From the NCBI RefSeq assembly GCF_002370355.1, contig NZ_AP017929.1, positions 372,001 to 436,000 on the forward strand: 64,000 nucleotides of DNA, read 5' to 3'. The first letter of the stretch is position 1, and the number at the start of each line of letters is the position of its first letter. This DNA comes from Latilactobacillus sakei subsp. sakei DSM 20017 = JCM 1157. Lineage in GTDB: Bacteria; Bacillota; Bacilli; Lactobacillales; Lactobacillaceae. Positions 34,901 to 43,187 of the stretch are shown here, in pieces. The position numbers and the translations under genes were made by a program. Below the pieces are notes generated by a model that saw nothing but the letters and a program-made list of their open reading frames with translations, searched no databases and was not told the origin of the DNA.

Positions 34901-35659
34901 CTAGTGGTTAAATGTTCCTAATGTATCCAAAACTTCTTGGTAAAAGGCTTCACGTGTTTTGTCACCACGCACTAATTCTTGTCCAATTTGACCGTCTTTG
35001 ATGAAGAGAATCCGTTGGCAATAACTTGCTGAGAATGGATCATGAGTCACCAATAAGATTGAAACGCGTTGTTCTTCGTTTAATTGGGCCATTGTATCCA
35101 ATAATTCACGGGCGCTCTTAGAATCAAGCGCACCAGTTGGTTCGTCCCCAAAAAGAATGGCTGGATTATGCACTAAAGCCCGGGCAGCAGCCACTCGTTG
35201 CTTTTGTCCACCTGATAATTCGGTTGGGTACTTATTCAAAATCGCATCAATTGATAACGTTTTGGCAATTGTTGTAATTTTTTCGCGGACCTTTTTACCA
35301 GTCACGTTTTGGAGCGTTAATGGTAATGCCATATTTTCGTAAGCTGTTAAGTTTTCAAGTAAGTTAAAATCTTGGAACATAAAGCCGATTTCTTGAGCTC
35401 TAAAGTCAGCTAATGCATTGCCTTTTAAGCGGCTAATTTCTTGATCGTTAATCTTCACTTCACCGGCGGTTGGTTTATCTAAAGTTGATAGGATATTTAA
35501 AAGCGTTGTTTTCCCTGAACCAGAAGCACCCATAATGCCGACGAATTCGCCACGTTGCACATCAAAGGTCACGCCTTTTAAAGCTGTATATTGTTTTTCG
35601 TTAGCTTTACCGTACGTTTTTTGTACATCTTTTACGCTAACAACTGTTGGTGTATCCAT
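34901..35659 (-). CDS. BceA-type ABC transporter ATPase
   Basis: A 252-aa ATPase with Walker A 'GASGSGKTT', Q-loop 'FMFQDFNLL', signature 'LSGGQKQRVAAARAL', Walker B 'ILFGDEPTGALD' and H-loop 'LLVTHD'. It belongs to the LolD/MacB-like family that pairs with FtsX-type permeases. ATG preceded by GGAGG. It forms a two-gene operon with the permease; bacitracin- or bacteriocin-type peptide detoxification is the usual role. Confidence 0.92.
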   Translation of the reverse strand: MDTPTVVSVKDVQKTYGKANEKQYTALKGVTFDVQRGEFVGIMGASGSGKTTLLNILSTLDKPTAGEVKINDQEISRLKGNALADFRAQEIGFMFQDFNLLENLTAYENMALPLTLQNVTGKKVREKITTIAKTLSIDAILNKYPTELSGGQKQRVAAARALVHNPAILFGDEPTGALDSKSARELLDTMAQLNEEQRVSILLVTHDPFSASYCQRILFIKDGQIGQELVRGDKTREAFYQEVLDTLGTFNH

Positions 35660-35783
35660 AGTTAAATGCCTCCAAATTTCATTAATACAACTAGTATATC
35701 GGATTAAATAACTTATCGCCTGTTTTTAAAATGACAATTCGCTAGATTAAAATAACAAGTTTGTAAGGTTCACTTTTTAAAAA

Positions 35784-35795
35784 TTTCATGTGAAA
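35784..35795. promoter_or_regulatory. TTTCATGTGAAA motif, copy 2
   Basis: Identical 12-mer to that at 29554, here in the gap between the divergent ABC ATPase and APC permease genes. Confidence 0.35.
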
Positions 35796-35875
35796 CATCA
35801 AAAAAATTTTGTCTTCCTAATTATCTTTGACTATAATAGAAACATTGCTATTTTCAGAAAAGGGGTATTTTTGTA

Positions 35876-37312
35876 ATGGATGAAATTGAACCAAAAAAGA
35901 AATACATTACCTGGCAAGTCCTCGCTTTAATGGATTTTGTCACGGTAATTGGCTTCGATGATATTATTTATAACTTTCAAAACCAAGGGATGGCGGTTGT
36001 CTTCTCATGGATCGTGCTATTATTCGCTTATGTCTTACCTTATGAATTAATGGTTGGCCACTTAGGCTCAGCTTTCAGTAAAGATGGCGGTGGTTTATCC
36101 AGTTGGATGCGCCATACCAGTGGGGATGTTTGGGGTTACCTCACTGCTTGGTGTTACTGGGTTGCCAGTTTGCCTTACTTAGTCGATGTTGCCAACTCAA
36201 TGGTCGTTTCCTTCTTCTGGATTATCATGGGGAACGGTAATATTGAAGATAAGTTGTCACGGGCGACATTTGCACTCTTAACAGCCGCTATCACTATTTT
36301 ATTCATCTTCTTCCAACATAAATTTACAGCGTCACTGCAAATCCTCAGTATTGTTGGGGGTGGCGCAATGTTTATCATGACGATTTTATTCGTTCTCATG
36401 ACATTTGCCGGCCTATTTAACGGCGCCCCTATCGCCACACAACCAATGAACTGGCATACTTTTATTCCTAAATTCGATTTACATTACTTCTCAACCATCG
36501 GCCTTTTAATTTTCGCCATGAACGGTGCCGAATTAGTCGCACCATATGTCAGCGAAATGAAAGATGGCAAAAAAGATTTCCCTAAAGCCATGATGGCCCT
36601 CGCTTTAATGACAGCCTTCTTAACAATCTTCGGCTCATTTGCGATTGGTGTCTTCTTCGATGCCAACCATTTACCTAATGATTTAAAAATGAACGGTTCT
36701 TACTACGCGTTCTTAGCGCTAGGTCAACAATTCCATATGGGCAAAGTCTTGCTCTACATCTTCGCCGTTACACAAGCCATCTACATGGGCGCGCAACTCG
36801 CTATGTTACTCGATGGTGGGACCCGAATCTTCTTATCTGATACTGCTAAGAAGTTCTTACCTAAGGCCCTCACAAAGACTAACAAGCAAGGCTTACCAAT
36901 CAACGGTTACTGGTTAACGACTGGGATTTGTACTTTCGTGCTAGCTTCAAGTGCCTTCTTACCCGCCATCAACGATATCTTTAATTGGTTGTTGAATATC
37001 AACGGCATCGTCTCACCATTTGTTACTTGCTTCATCTTCGTCGCCTTCTTACGGGTCCGCTTCAACAGCGACAAATACCCATCAGAATATACGTACATTA
37101 AAAACAAACCTTGGGCGATTATTGTTGGTTTCTGGTGCTTGCTTATCACCGCATTAGGGACAATCTTCAGTATCTTCCCACAGGATGCCACACCAGGCAC
37201 TTCTAAATACACCCACGAATTGATCTTAAACGTCGTGGTTTCCGTTTCATTAATGGGCTTAGGGGTCATCCTCCCATTAATCGCTAAGTATCAACGAAAA
37301 AAAACAGCTTAA
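35876..37312 (+). CDS. APC-family amino-acid permease
   Basis: A 478-aa protein with about 12 helices; 'WQVLALMDFVTVIGFDDIIYNFQNQG' at the N-terminus and 'DGGGLSSWMRHTSGDVWGYLTAWCYW' match amino acid/polyamine/organocation permeases. The substrate is not evident; glutamate- or polyamine-related exchange is common in this subgroup. TTGTAATG is preceded by AGGGGT, a moderate ribosome site. Convergent with another APC gene across a terminator. Confidence 0.85.
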   Translation: MDEIEPKKKYITWQVLALMDFVTVIGFDDIIYNFQNQGMAVVFSWIVLLFAYVLPYELMVGHLGSAFSKDGGGLSSWMRHTSGDVWGYLTAWCYWVASLPYLVDVANSMVVSFFWIIMGNGNIEDKLSRATFALLTAAITILFIFFQHKFTASLQILSIVGGGAMFIMTILFVLMTFAGLFNGAPIATQPMNWHTFIPKFDLHYFSTIGLLIFAMNGAELVAPYVSEMKDGKKDFPKAMMALALMTAFLTIFGSFAIGVFFDANHLPNDLKMNGSYYAFLALGQQFHMGKVLLYIFAVTQAIYMGAQLAMLLDGGTRIFLSDTAKKFLPKALTKTNKQGLPINGYWLTTGICTFVLASSAFLPAINDIFNWLLNINGIVSPFVTCFIFVAFLRVRFNSDKYPSEYTYIKNKPWAIIVGFWCLLITALGTIFSIFPQDATPGTSKYTHELILNVVVSVSLMGLGVILPLIAKYQRKKTA

Positions 37313-37313
37313 A

Positions 37314-37360
37314 TAAAAACGGCTAAGACCTGTGATTTTACAAGGGCTTAGCCGTTTTTT
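37314..37360. terminator. Bidirectional terminator between two APC genes
   Basis: AAAACGGCTAAG ... CTTAGCCGTTTT with an inner CC/GG pair and A/T runs on both sides. Confidence 0.88.
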
Positions 37361-37362
37361 AT

Positions 37363-38715
37363 TTAAGCTTGATGATATTTCTTTTCTAAGTAGTAATAGA
37401 TTGGTAAGCCAATCAATGTGATTCCCAACCCGATTAAGGCTAAGATCGTTTGCGTGAATAAGGTGTTAATCACAATAAACGTTCCCCCTAAAATCGCGAT
37501 TAATGGGACTACTGGATATAAAACTGCTTTGTAAGGCCGTTTCATTTCTGGTTCGCGTTTACGCAAGATAATCACTGCGGCAAAGGTCATCACATAGAAT
37601 ATCCAGATGACAAAGATTAACATATCGGTCAAGGTATTAAAACCACCCACAAAAATCATGCCGATCGCAATCACTAATTGTAAAATCCCGCATAAAATTG
37701 GAATGCCAGCTTTTGATAAGCGGCTAAGTTGTTTGCTAAATGGTAAGTGTTGTTCAGTTGCCATCGCATATGGCACACGCATCCCGGTCATTGTATAACC
37801 GTTAATTGCACCATAAACTGAAATTAAGATCCCAATGGTTACTAGCTTACCACCAAAACCGCCGAATAAATGGCCAGCCACTTCAGCAGCGGCATTTTCG
37901 TTACCAGCAATCTGTGAGATTGGTAAGACTAGTAGGAAGACTGCGTTAACTAAGAGGTAAACCACCATTGTTCCAAAAAGACCTAACAAAATTGATTTTG
38001 GTAAATCCTTTTCAGGATGGCGCATTTCCCCGGCAATATTCCCAACATGAATCCAGCCATCATAGGCAAATAATGTTGCTAATACCCCATTACCCAATGC
38101 TGATAAGACATTATTCGATGTACCCGTTCCTGCTACAGTAAAGAGTGAAACGTGACTTGCGTTAGTCCCCGGGTTAATTAACCCAAAAATAATAATAATA
38201 GCTAAAGGAATTAATTTAAAGACAGTCGTAAAGGATTGAACAAAGCCACCCACACGACTTCCAAAGAAGTTCATAATTGTTAAACTCGTTGCGACAATGA
38301 CTGCAACCGGAATTTGCCAGCTAGGCGCCCATCCAAATAAATTCAAACATTGTGTCGCAAAAATAATTGATAATGCAGCAATATTGGCCGGGAAATAAAC
38401 CGTTGTTTGCGCCCAACCTAGTAGGAAGGCTGCGACACTGCCATAAGTTTTCTCAATATAGCGCATCATACCGCCGGTTTCTGGAATCGCAGCTGCCAGT
38501 TCAGCAGCCGTTAAGCCCGCACAAATCGTGATGATACCACCAAGCAACCAGGCCAACATTGTTAGCCCCGTTGAACCTGTGACTTCTGTTACTGATGATG
38601 CTTTAAAAAAGACGCCTGCGCCGATAACAGTCCCCATTACTGTTGATAAGGCGGCCGTAAAGCCGACTGTTCGATTTAATTCTTGAGGTGGTGTTTGCGT
38701 TTTGATATCAATCAC
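37363..38715 (-). CDS. APC-family amino-acid permease, SteT/LAT-like
   Basis: A 450-aa protein with 12 helices: 'VGFTAALSTVMGTVIGAGVFFKASSV' (TM1), 'AAIPETGGMMRYIEKTYG', 'YDGWIHVGNIAGEMRHPEKDLPKSI' are typical of the LAT-type exchangers such as the serine/threonine exchanger SteT. The GTG start at 38715 overlaps AAGGAG; an upstream AGGA gives an alternative site, and the exact start is uncertain by a few codons. Separate from the ROK gene upstream by 58 bp. Confidence 0.87.
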   Translation of the reverse strand: MIDIKTQTPPQELNRTVGFTAALSTVMGTVIGAGVFFKASSVTEVTGSTGLTMLAWLLGGIITICAGLTAAELAAAIPETGGMMRYIEKTYGSVAAFLLGWAQTTVYFPANIAALSIIFATQCLNLFGWAPSWQIPVAVIVATSLTIMNFFGSRVGGFVQSFTTVFKLIPLAIIIIFGLINPGTNASHVSLFTVAGTGTSNNVLSALGNGVLATLFAYDGWIHVGNIAGEMRHPEKDLPKSILLGLFGTMVVYLLVNAVFLLVLPISQIAGNENAAAEVAGHLFGGFGGKLVTIGILISVYGAINGYTMTGMRVPYAMATEQHLPFSKQLSRLSKAGIPILCGILQLVIAIGMIFVGGFNTLTDMLIFVIWIFYVMTFAAVIILRKREPEMKRPYKAVLYPVVPLIAILGGTFIVINTLFTQTILALIGLGITLIGLPIYYYLEKKYHQA

Positions 38716-38773
38716 TCCTTCCTAGATATAAAAAAACATTAGTTATCATATTTTAAACTAAAATAAATGACAG

Positions 38774-39661
38774 TTAAAGCATTTTCTGCGGGTAACACTG
38801 TTGAAAATCAACCAATGCTCCCATTAGGTTAGCATCGTCTTGATACTGACTCGCTAAAAGTGGTGTTTCAAATGGTGCTAACTGAACTTGCGTTAATAAT
38901 TTGCGACGTTCAATTTCAATATGAGGGACTAAAAAATCAATCTTTTCAAGACCGCCCCCTAAAATAATGGCTTCTGGATCAAAACAATATTGTAAATTAT
39001 AAATAGCTTGCGCTAAATGTTGATAAAAGGCCGTAGTCACTTGGTGTGCCAAAGAATTGCCTTGTCTCGCCAAAGCAAAAATTTCCGTTCCCGTCAGTTC
39101 AGCATGGGCTTGTTGATTATATTGTTGCGTTAAATAGGTAATGGTTCCCACCTCACTTAGCGGATGACCATCAACCATTAACATCGCACCAAATTCACCA
39201 CTAAACAGATGCGAGCCATGTTGAATGTGTCCATCAATAATGACCGCACCCCCAACGTCTGAGTCAATCGCCAAATATAAAACGTTCTGTAAGCCCTCTG
39301 CTGAACCACTGCCTAATTCGGCCAAGGCTGCACAATTAATCTCATTTTCCATAATGACGGGTAATCCAAATCGCATTTCTAATGCACCTTGAATTTCAAA
39401 ATTATGAATGTACGGGAGGGCACTGGCACCTTCAATAATCCCAGTCGCTTTATTGACTGCCCCGGGTGTGCTCATTCCCACGCCGACGATTTGATCTGAC
39501 AATTGATATGTCCGAACAATTTTGGTCAACGCTGCGTAATAAGCATTTAGCGATTTAGGGGTCGCAACCATTCCCTGCTTTGTTAACTTATGAGCAGTAC
39601 CATCCCATAAGGCAAATTTAATGGTTGTTCCCCCAACATCAATCAGCGCTAAATTAGCCAT
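38774..39661 (-). CDS. ROK-family sugar kinase
   Basis: A 295-aa protein with 'LIDVGGTTIKFALWD' (phosphate 1 loop) and 'DSDVGGAVIIDG' of the ROK family. The usual ExGH and zinc-binding CxCGxxGC elements are not clear ('FSGEFGAMLMVDG' holds the region), as in some N-acetylmannosamine- or glucose-like kinases of lactobacilli. No HTH, so it is an enzyme and not a repressor. ATG at 39661 follows a GGGGGG stretch by 7-8 nt. Confidence 0.82.
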   Translation of the reverse strand: MANLALIDVGGTTIKFALWDGTAHKLTKQGMVATPKSLNAYYAALTKIVRTYQLSDQIVGVGMSTPGAVNKATGIIEGASALPYIHNFEIQGALEMRFGLPVIMENEINCAALAELGSGSAEGLQNVLYLAIDSDVGGAVIIDGHIQHGSHLFSGEFGAMLMVDGHPLSEVGTITYLTQQYNQQAHAELTGTEIFALARQGNSLAHQVTTAFYQHLAQAIYNLQYCFDPEAIILGGGLEKIDFLVPHIEIERRKLLTQVQLAPFETPLLASQYQDDANLMGALVDFQQCYPQKML

Positions 39662-39698
39662 TCTCAAATCCCCCCCAATTATTATTTAAGATAACAAT

Positions 39699-39731
39699 TG
39701 TTAACTTTTGAACTTAATCAAAAAGTTAACA
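39699..39731. promoter_or_regulatory. 11-bp inverted repeat with 11-bp spacer
   Basis: TGTTAACTTTT (39699-39709) and AAAAGTTAACA (39721-39731) are exact inverted copies; each arm contains GTTAAC. No T-run follows, so it reads as an operator in the gap between the ROK and fucO-like genes. Confidence 0.6.
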
Positions 39732-39740
39732 CCTCGTTCT

Positions 39741-39754
39741 TTGTAACGCTTTCA
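39741..39754. promoter_or_regulatory. cre-like site 1 upstream of fucO-like gene
   Basis: TTGTAACGCTTTCA; its reverse complement TGAAAGCGTTACAA matches the CcpA consensus at 13 of 14 positions. Confidence 0.6.
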
Positions 39755-39832
39755 TTCTAACATAAAATACCCCATACCGCTATTCTACTTAGAATGGACA
39801 ATTCTATTGCTTTGTCCGCTGTGTTTCGCTTC

Positions 39833-39846
39833 GGTAAGCGTTATCA
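39833..39846. promoter_or_regulatory. cre-like site 2 upstream of fucO-like gene
   Basis: GGTAAGCGTTATCA matches the CcpA consensus at 13 of 14 positions, 41 bases before the start codon. Together with site 1 it suggests carbon catabolite repression of the reductase. Confidence 0.65.
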
Positions 39847-39886
39847 TTGAATTGTGAAATAATTCAGAATAAGGAGCACCATCATT

Positions 39887-41056
39887 ATGAAAACAAACTT
39901 TGATTTTTTAATGCCTAGCGTTAACTTTTTTGGCCCTGGCGTCATCGAAAAGATTGGTGATCGCACCAAAATGTTAAATATTACCAAACCTTTAATCGTG
40001 ACTGATACTTTTTTAGAAGGTGTTCCTGATGGTCCTGTCGCCCAAACACTCGCTTCATTGGATCAAGCCGGTGTTCAATACAGCATCTTTAACGGTGTTG
40101 AACCTAATCCTAAAGTCCGCAATATTCAAGCCGGCAAGGCGCAATACCTCGCTGATGGTTGTGATGGCCTCATTACTGTCGGGGGTGGTTCCGCTCACGA
40201 TTGTGGTAAAGGAATTGGTATCTTGCTCACTAACGGTGACGACATTACCAAATTAGCTGGGATTGAGACCTTAGAAAACGCCCTACCACCACTATTAGCG
40301 GTTAATACAACTGCCGGAACAGGTTCAGAATTAACCCGCCACTGCGTTATTACAAATGAAGAAACCCATCTTAAATTTGTCGTCGTTTCTTGGCGGAATA
40401 TTCCGCTCGTTTCATTTAACGATCCAATGTTAATGTTAGATGTTCCCGCTAAATTAACGGCTGCAACCGGGATGGACGCCTTTGTCCAAGCCATCGAACC
40501 CTACGTTTCAACCAACCGTAATGCGATTACTGATGGCCAATGTCTCCAAGCCATCAAGTTGATTGAAGAAAGCTTGCGCGAAGCTGTTGCTAACGGCCAT
40601 AACATCGAAGCGCGGACCAAGATGTGCGAAGCTGAAATGTTAGCAGGCATGGCTTTCAACAACGCTGATCTTGGTTACGTGCACGCAATGGCCCATCAAT
40701 TAGGTGGCCAATATGATGCTCCTCATGGTGTTTGTTGTGCCCTCTTATTACCAATCGTTGAAGAATTCAACATCGTCGCTTGTCCCGACCGTTTTGCAGA
40801 ATTAGCACGCGCGATGGGCGAAAATACGGATGGTCTTTCAACAAGAGATGCCGCTGAACTTGCTATCAAAGGGATGCGCCAAATGGCAGCCGATGTTGGT
40901 ATTCCAACTAGCATCAAAGCAATCGGTGCTAAACCAGCCGATTTCGAAATGATGGCCGAAAATGCTTTGAAAGACGGCAACGCCTTTTCAAACCCACGTA
41001 AGGCAACTAAAGCAGAAATCGTTGCCCTTTTCCAAAAGGCATATGACGCTGAATAA
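39887..41056 (+). CDS. fucO: Iron-dependent lactaldehyde reductase (1,2-propanediol oxidoreductase)
   Basis: A 389-aa group III alcohol dehydrogenase. 'GGGSAHDCGKGIG' binds NAD, and 'ATGMDAFVQAIEPYVS' plus 'VHAMAHQLGGQYDAPHGVC' hold the iron-ligand histidines. FucO-type enzymes reduce L-lactaldehyde to 1,2-propanediol, which is exactly the by-product of the rhamnose pathway encoded next door. AAGGAG precedes the ATG. Other Fe-ADH substrates cannot be excluded; the neighbourhood supports the lactaldehyde role. Confidence 0.85.
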   Translation: MKTNFDFLMPSVNFFGPGVIEKIGDRTKMLNITKPLIVTDTFLEGVPDGPVAQTLASLDQAGVQYSIFNGVEPNPKVRNIQAGKAQYLADGCDGLITVGGGSAHDCGKGIGILLTNGDDITKLAGIETLENALPPLLAVNTTAGTGSELTRHCVITNEETHLKFVVVSWRNIPLVSFNDPMLMLDVPAKLTAATGMDAFVQAIEPYVSTNRNAITDGQCLQAIKLIEESLREAVANGHNIEARTKMCEAEMLAGMAFNNADLGYVHAMAHQLGGQYDAPHGVCCALLLPIVEEFNIVACPDRFAELARAMGENTDGLSTRDAAELAIKGMRQMAADVGIPTSIKAIGAKPADFEMMAENALKDGNAFSNPRKATKAEIVALFQKAYDAE

Positions 41057-41075
41057 ACTTTCAATTAATATATTA

Positions 41076-41118
41076 ATACGAGATTAAATCTATTTAATTT
41101 TTAGTCTCGTATTTTTTA
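41076..41118 (+). terminator. Terminator of the fucO-like gene
   Basis: TACGAGATTAAA ... TTTAGTCTCGTA followed by a T run. Confidence 0.8.
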
Positions 41119-41150
41119 TACCTATGATTACTGTTAAAAACTCTAAACCA

Positions 41151-41194
41151 AAAAATACTGTGCAGATGAATTTAAACATCTACACAGTATTTTT
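41151..41194. terminator. Terminator of the rhamnose operon
   Basis: AAAATACTGTG-AGATG ... CATCT-CACAGTATTTTT, a two-part stem just beyond the zinc alcohol dehydrogenase stop. Confidence 0.88.
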
Positions 41195-41207
41195 ATAGTC
41201 TATTTAA

Positions 41208-42326
41208 TTAAAGTTGATAATTCTTATCAATAATTAGAATTGGTTTTATTGTTTCCCCAGTTTTTGAATCTTGACTTGCTTGATTAATATCTTCGAAGTC
41301 ATAAAATTTTTCAGTTTTATCAAATGGGAACATCCCTTGACGGTAGAATTCAATTAAACGCGGAATGTCGATTTGTGGGATTGAATCGCCCATATTAACG
41401 CCAACGACTGATTTATCGTTAACGCATAAATCGTTCCAAGTATCGAGATCGATGTGGTTAGGGGTAACAGCGATTGTTGCTGAAACACCACCTTGGCAAA
41501 GGGCTTTGATTGAGTCTTCCATGACTGGTGTAATCCCAGTGGTGTCGACACAGAAGTTCACACCACGGCCGTTAGTGAGCGCTTGAATAGCTGCGACAAC
41601 ATCGTCTGTTTGACGGCTGTTAATGGTATCAGTGGCGCCAAGTTCTTTAGCGAGTGCCAAGCGTTCGTCGATAATGTCGACTGCGATGACTTTGGTACAG
41701 CCAGAAATTTTACCGGCCATCATTGCGGCTAAACCAACGGCCCCTGTACCGAAGACGGCGATTGTATCACCAGGTTTTGGTTTTAAAGTATTTAAAACAG
41801 TACCACTACCAGTGACGTAGCCACAACCAAGAGGTCCGAGTTCACGTAAATCTAAATCATCAGGCACTTTAACGGCATTTCTTTCACGAACGACAGTCGT
41901 TGTGGTGAATGATGATTGATCAAACATATCAGCAACATGGTGTTCGTTTTCAGTAAAGTGAGAACTACCGTCTGGACGTACACCAGAAAGGTTATTTTCA
42001 GCATAATTTAAACATTGGGTTGGCACCCCTTTAAGACAGTTTTCGCAAATACCACAAGCATAAAATGACAGAACGACATGATCGCCAACTTTTAAACTTT
42101 GGACATTTGAGCCAACTTTTTCAACAATCCCGGAACCTTCATGACCAAGCACAATTGGATAACCAATGATTGCGTCGCCTTTGCGGAGTGCTTCATCAGA
42201 ATGACAAATGCCACTTGCGACCATGTGGACTTGAACATCATCTGGATGGAGTGGGGCTAATTCAATATTATCTTTAATGACAAATGGTCCACCTTTTTCT
42301 TCAACAACTGCAGCTTTAATTTTCAT
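41208..42326 (-). CDS. Zinc-dependent alcohol dehydrogenase
   Basis: A 372-aa medium-chain dehydrogenase: catalytic zinc site 'GICHSDE' and 'GHEGSGIVEKVG', the structural zinc cysteines in 'ACGICENCLKGVPTQC', and the NAD motif 'FGTGAVGLAAMM'. ATG at 42326 follows AGGAAGG by 8-9 nt; the ATG at 42347 lacks a good site. It ends the rhamnose operon, 26 bp after rhaD, so lactaldehyde or a related alcohol/aldehyde is the likely substrate. Similar to NAD-dependent aryl-alcohol dehydrogenases. Confidence 0.86.
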   Translation of the reverse strand: MKIKAAVVEEKGGPFVIKDNIELAPLHPDDVQVHMVASGICHSDEALRKGDAIIGYPIVLGHEGSGIVEKVGSNVQSLKVGDHVVLSFYACGICENCLKGVPTQCLNYAENNLSGVRPDGSSHFTENEHHVADMFDQSSFTTTTVVRERNAVKVPDDLDLRELGPLGCGYVTGSGTVLNTLKPKPGDTIAVFGTGAVGLAAMMAGKISGCTKVIAVDIIDERLALAKELGATDTINSRQTDDVVAAIQALTNGRGVNFCVDTTGITPVMEDSIKALCQGGVSATIAVTPNHIDLDTWNDLCVNDKSVVGVNMGDSIPQIDIPRLIEFYRQGMFPFDKTEKFYDFEDINQASQDSKTGETIKPILIIDKNYQL

Positions 42327-42352
42327 TTTAAATACCTTCCTACCCAATAAAT

Positions 42353-43170
42353 TTAGTCCAAATAACCTTCATGAGGGGTAACGTTAAACGCCTGTGCTAA
42401 GTCTTTTAAATCTTGATCCGTGATTGTTTGTTCAATATGTCCGCCTTGGGTTTGAATAATGGTCCAAATTTGAGCAGCTTTTTCAATTGTTTCAATTAAT
42501 CCAAATGCTTCATCGATTGTGCTACCTGTCGCAAAAATACCATGTTGTGGCCAAATAACGGTTCGATAAGTTTCTAATTTATGCGCTGTTTCTTCCCCTA
42601 TCTTAACCGTTCCTGGTACCATCCAAGGAATAATACCAATGCCTTCTGGGAAAACAACTAATGACTCTGTTTGCATCTTCCATAAGATACGACTCATTTC
42701 ACGTTCATCTAACTTTTGTGTAAATGTCATGGCTATTAGGTTTGTTGGATGACAGTGCATGACAACTCTTTGATTATTATCCATTTTTAAACGTACTTGA
42801 TGTCCCATTAGATGTGTTGGAAATTCACTAGTAGGTGCAGCACCATCTGAATATCCCCACATTAAGTCAACACTAGTACCATCTTCATTAATTCTAACTA
42901 GTCCTAAATCACGTTCTGGAAAATCAATAATATTTTTAAAATATCTTCCTGTTGCTGTTACTAAGAAATACATGCCTGCTAAATCTTTACCATTAAAATC
43001 AATTGGGATGGTCCGTTTAACGGTTTCAATATCTGTGTATCCTGTTAATTCTTCAGGTAAAATTCGATAGCTAACATTACCACCGTTGCGCTCGTCCCAT
43101 CCATGATCAAATAGACGATACGTAATTTTTTTACTTCTTCAACAAATGGTGAATCTATAAACTTCGTCAT
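42353..43170 (-). pseudogene. rhaD: Rhamnulose-1-phosphate aldolase, frameshifted near the N-terminus
   Basis: Class II aldolase that splits L-rhamnulose-1-phosphate into dihydroxyacetone phosphate and L-lactaldehyde. The start (43170, after AAAGGGG) reads MTKFIDSPFVEEVKK, then at an A7 tract (43132-43126) the frame is lost; the next frame continues 'TYRLFDHGWDERNGGNVSYR' and holds the zinc site 'HCHPTN' and 'PQHG'. One extra A restores a ~272-aa protein of normal length. An internal ATG at 42973 opens a 206-aa product that lacks the NGGN substrate loop. Either a mutation, slippage-controlled gene or sequence error. Confidence 0.88.
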
Positions 43171-43187
43171 TTTATAATCCCCTTTGA

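Noticed and set aside
35660-35875. T-box riboswitch before the APC permease
   Set aside because: No T-box consensus or terminator/anti-terminator pair is present in this gap.
41401-41600. ORFs antisense to the alcohol dehydrogenase, adhesin, helD and guaA genes
   Set aside because: They mirror strong coding frames, lack ribosome sites and have compositions expected of shadows.
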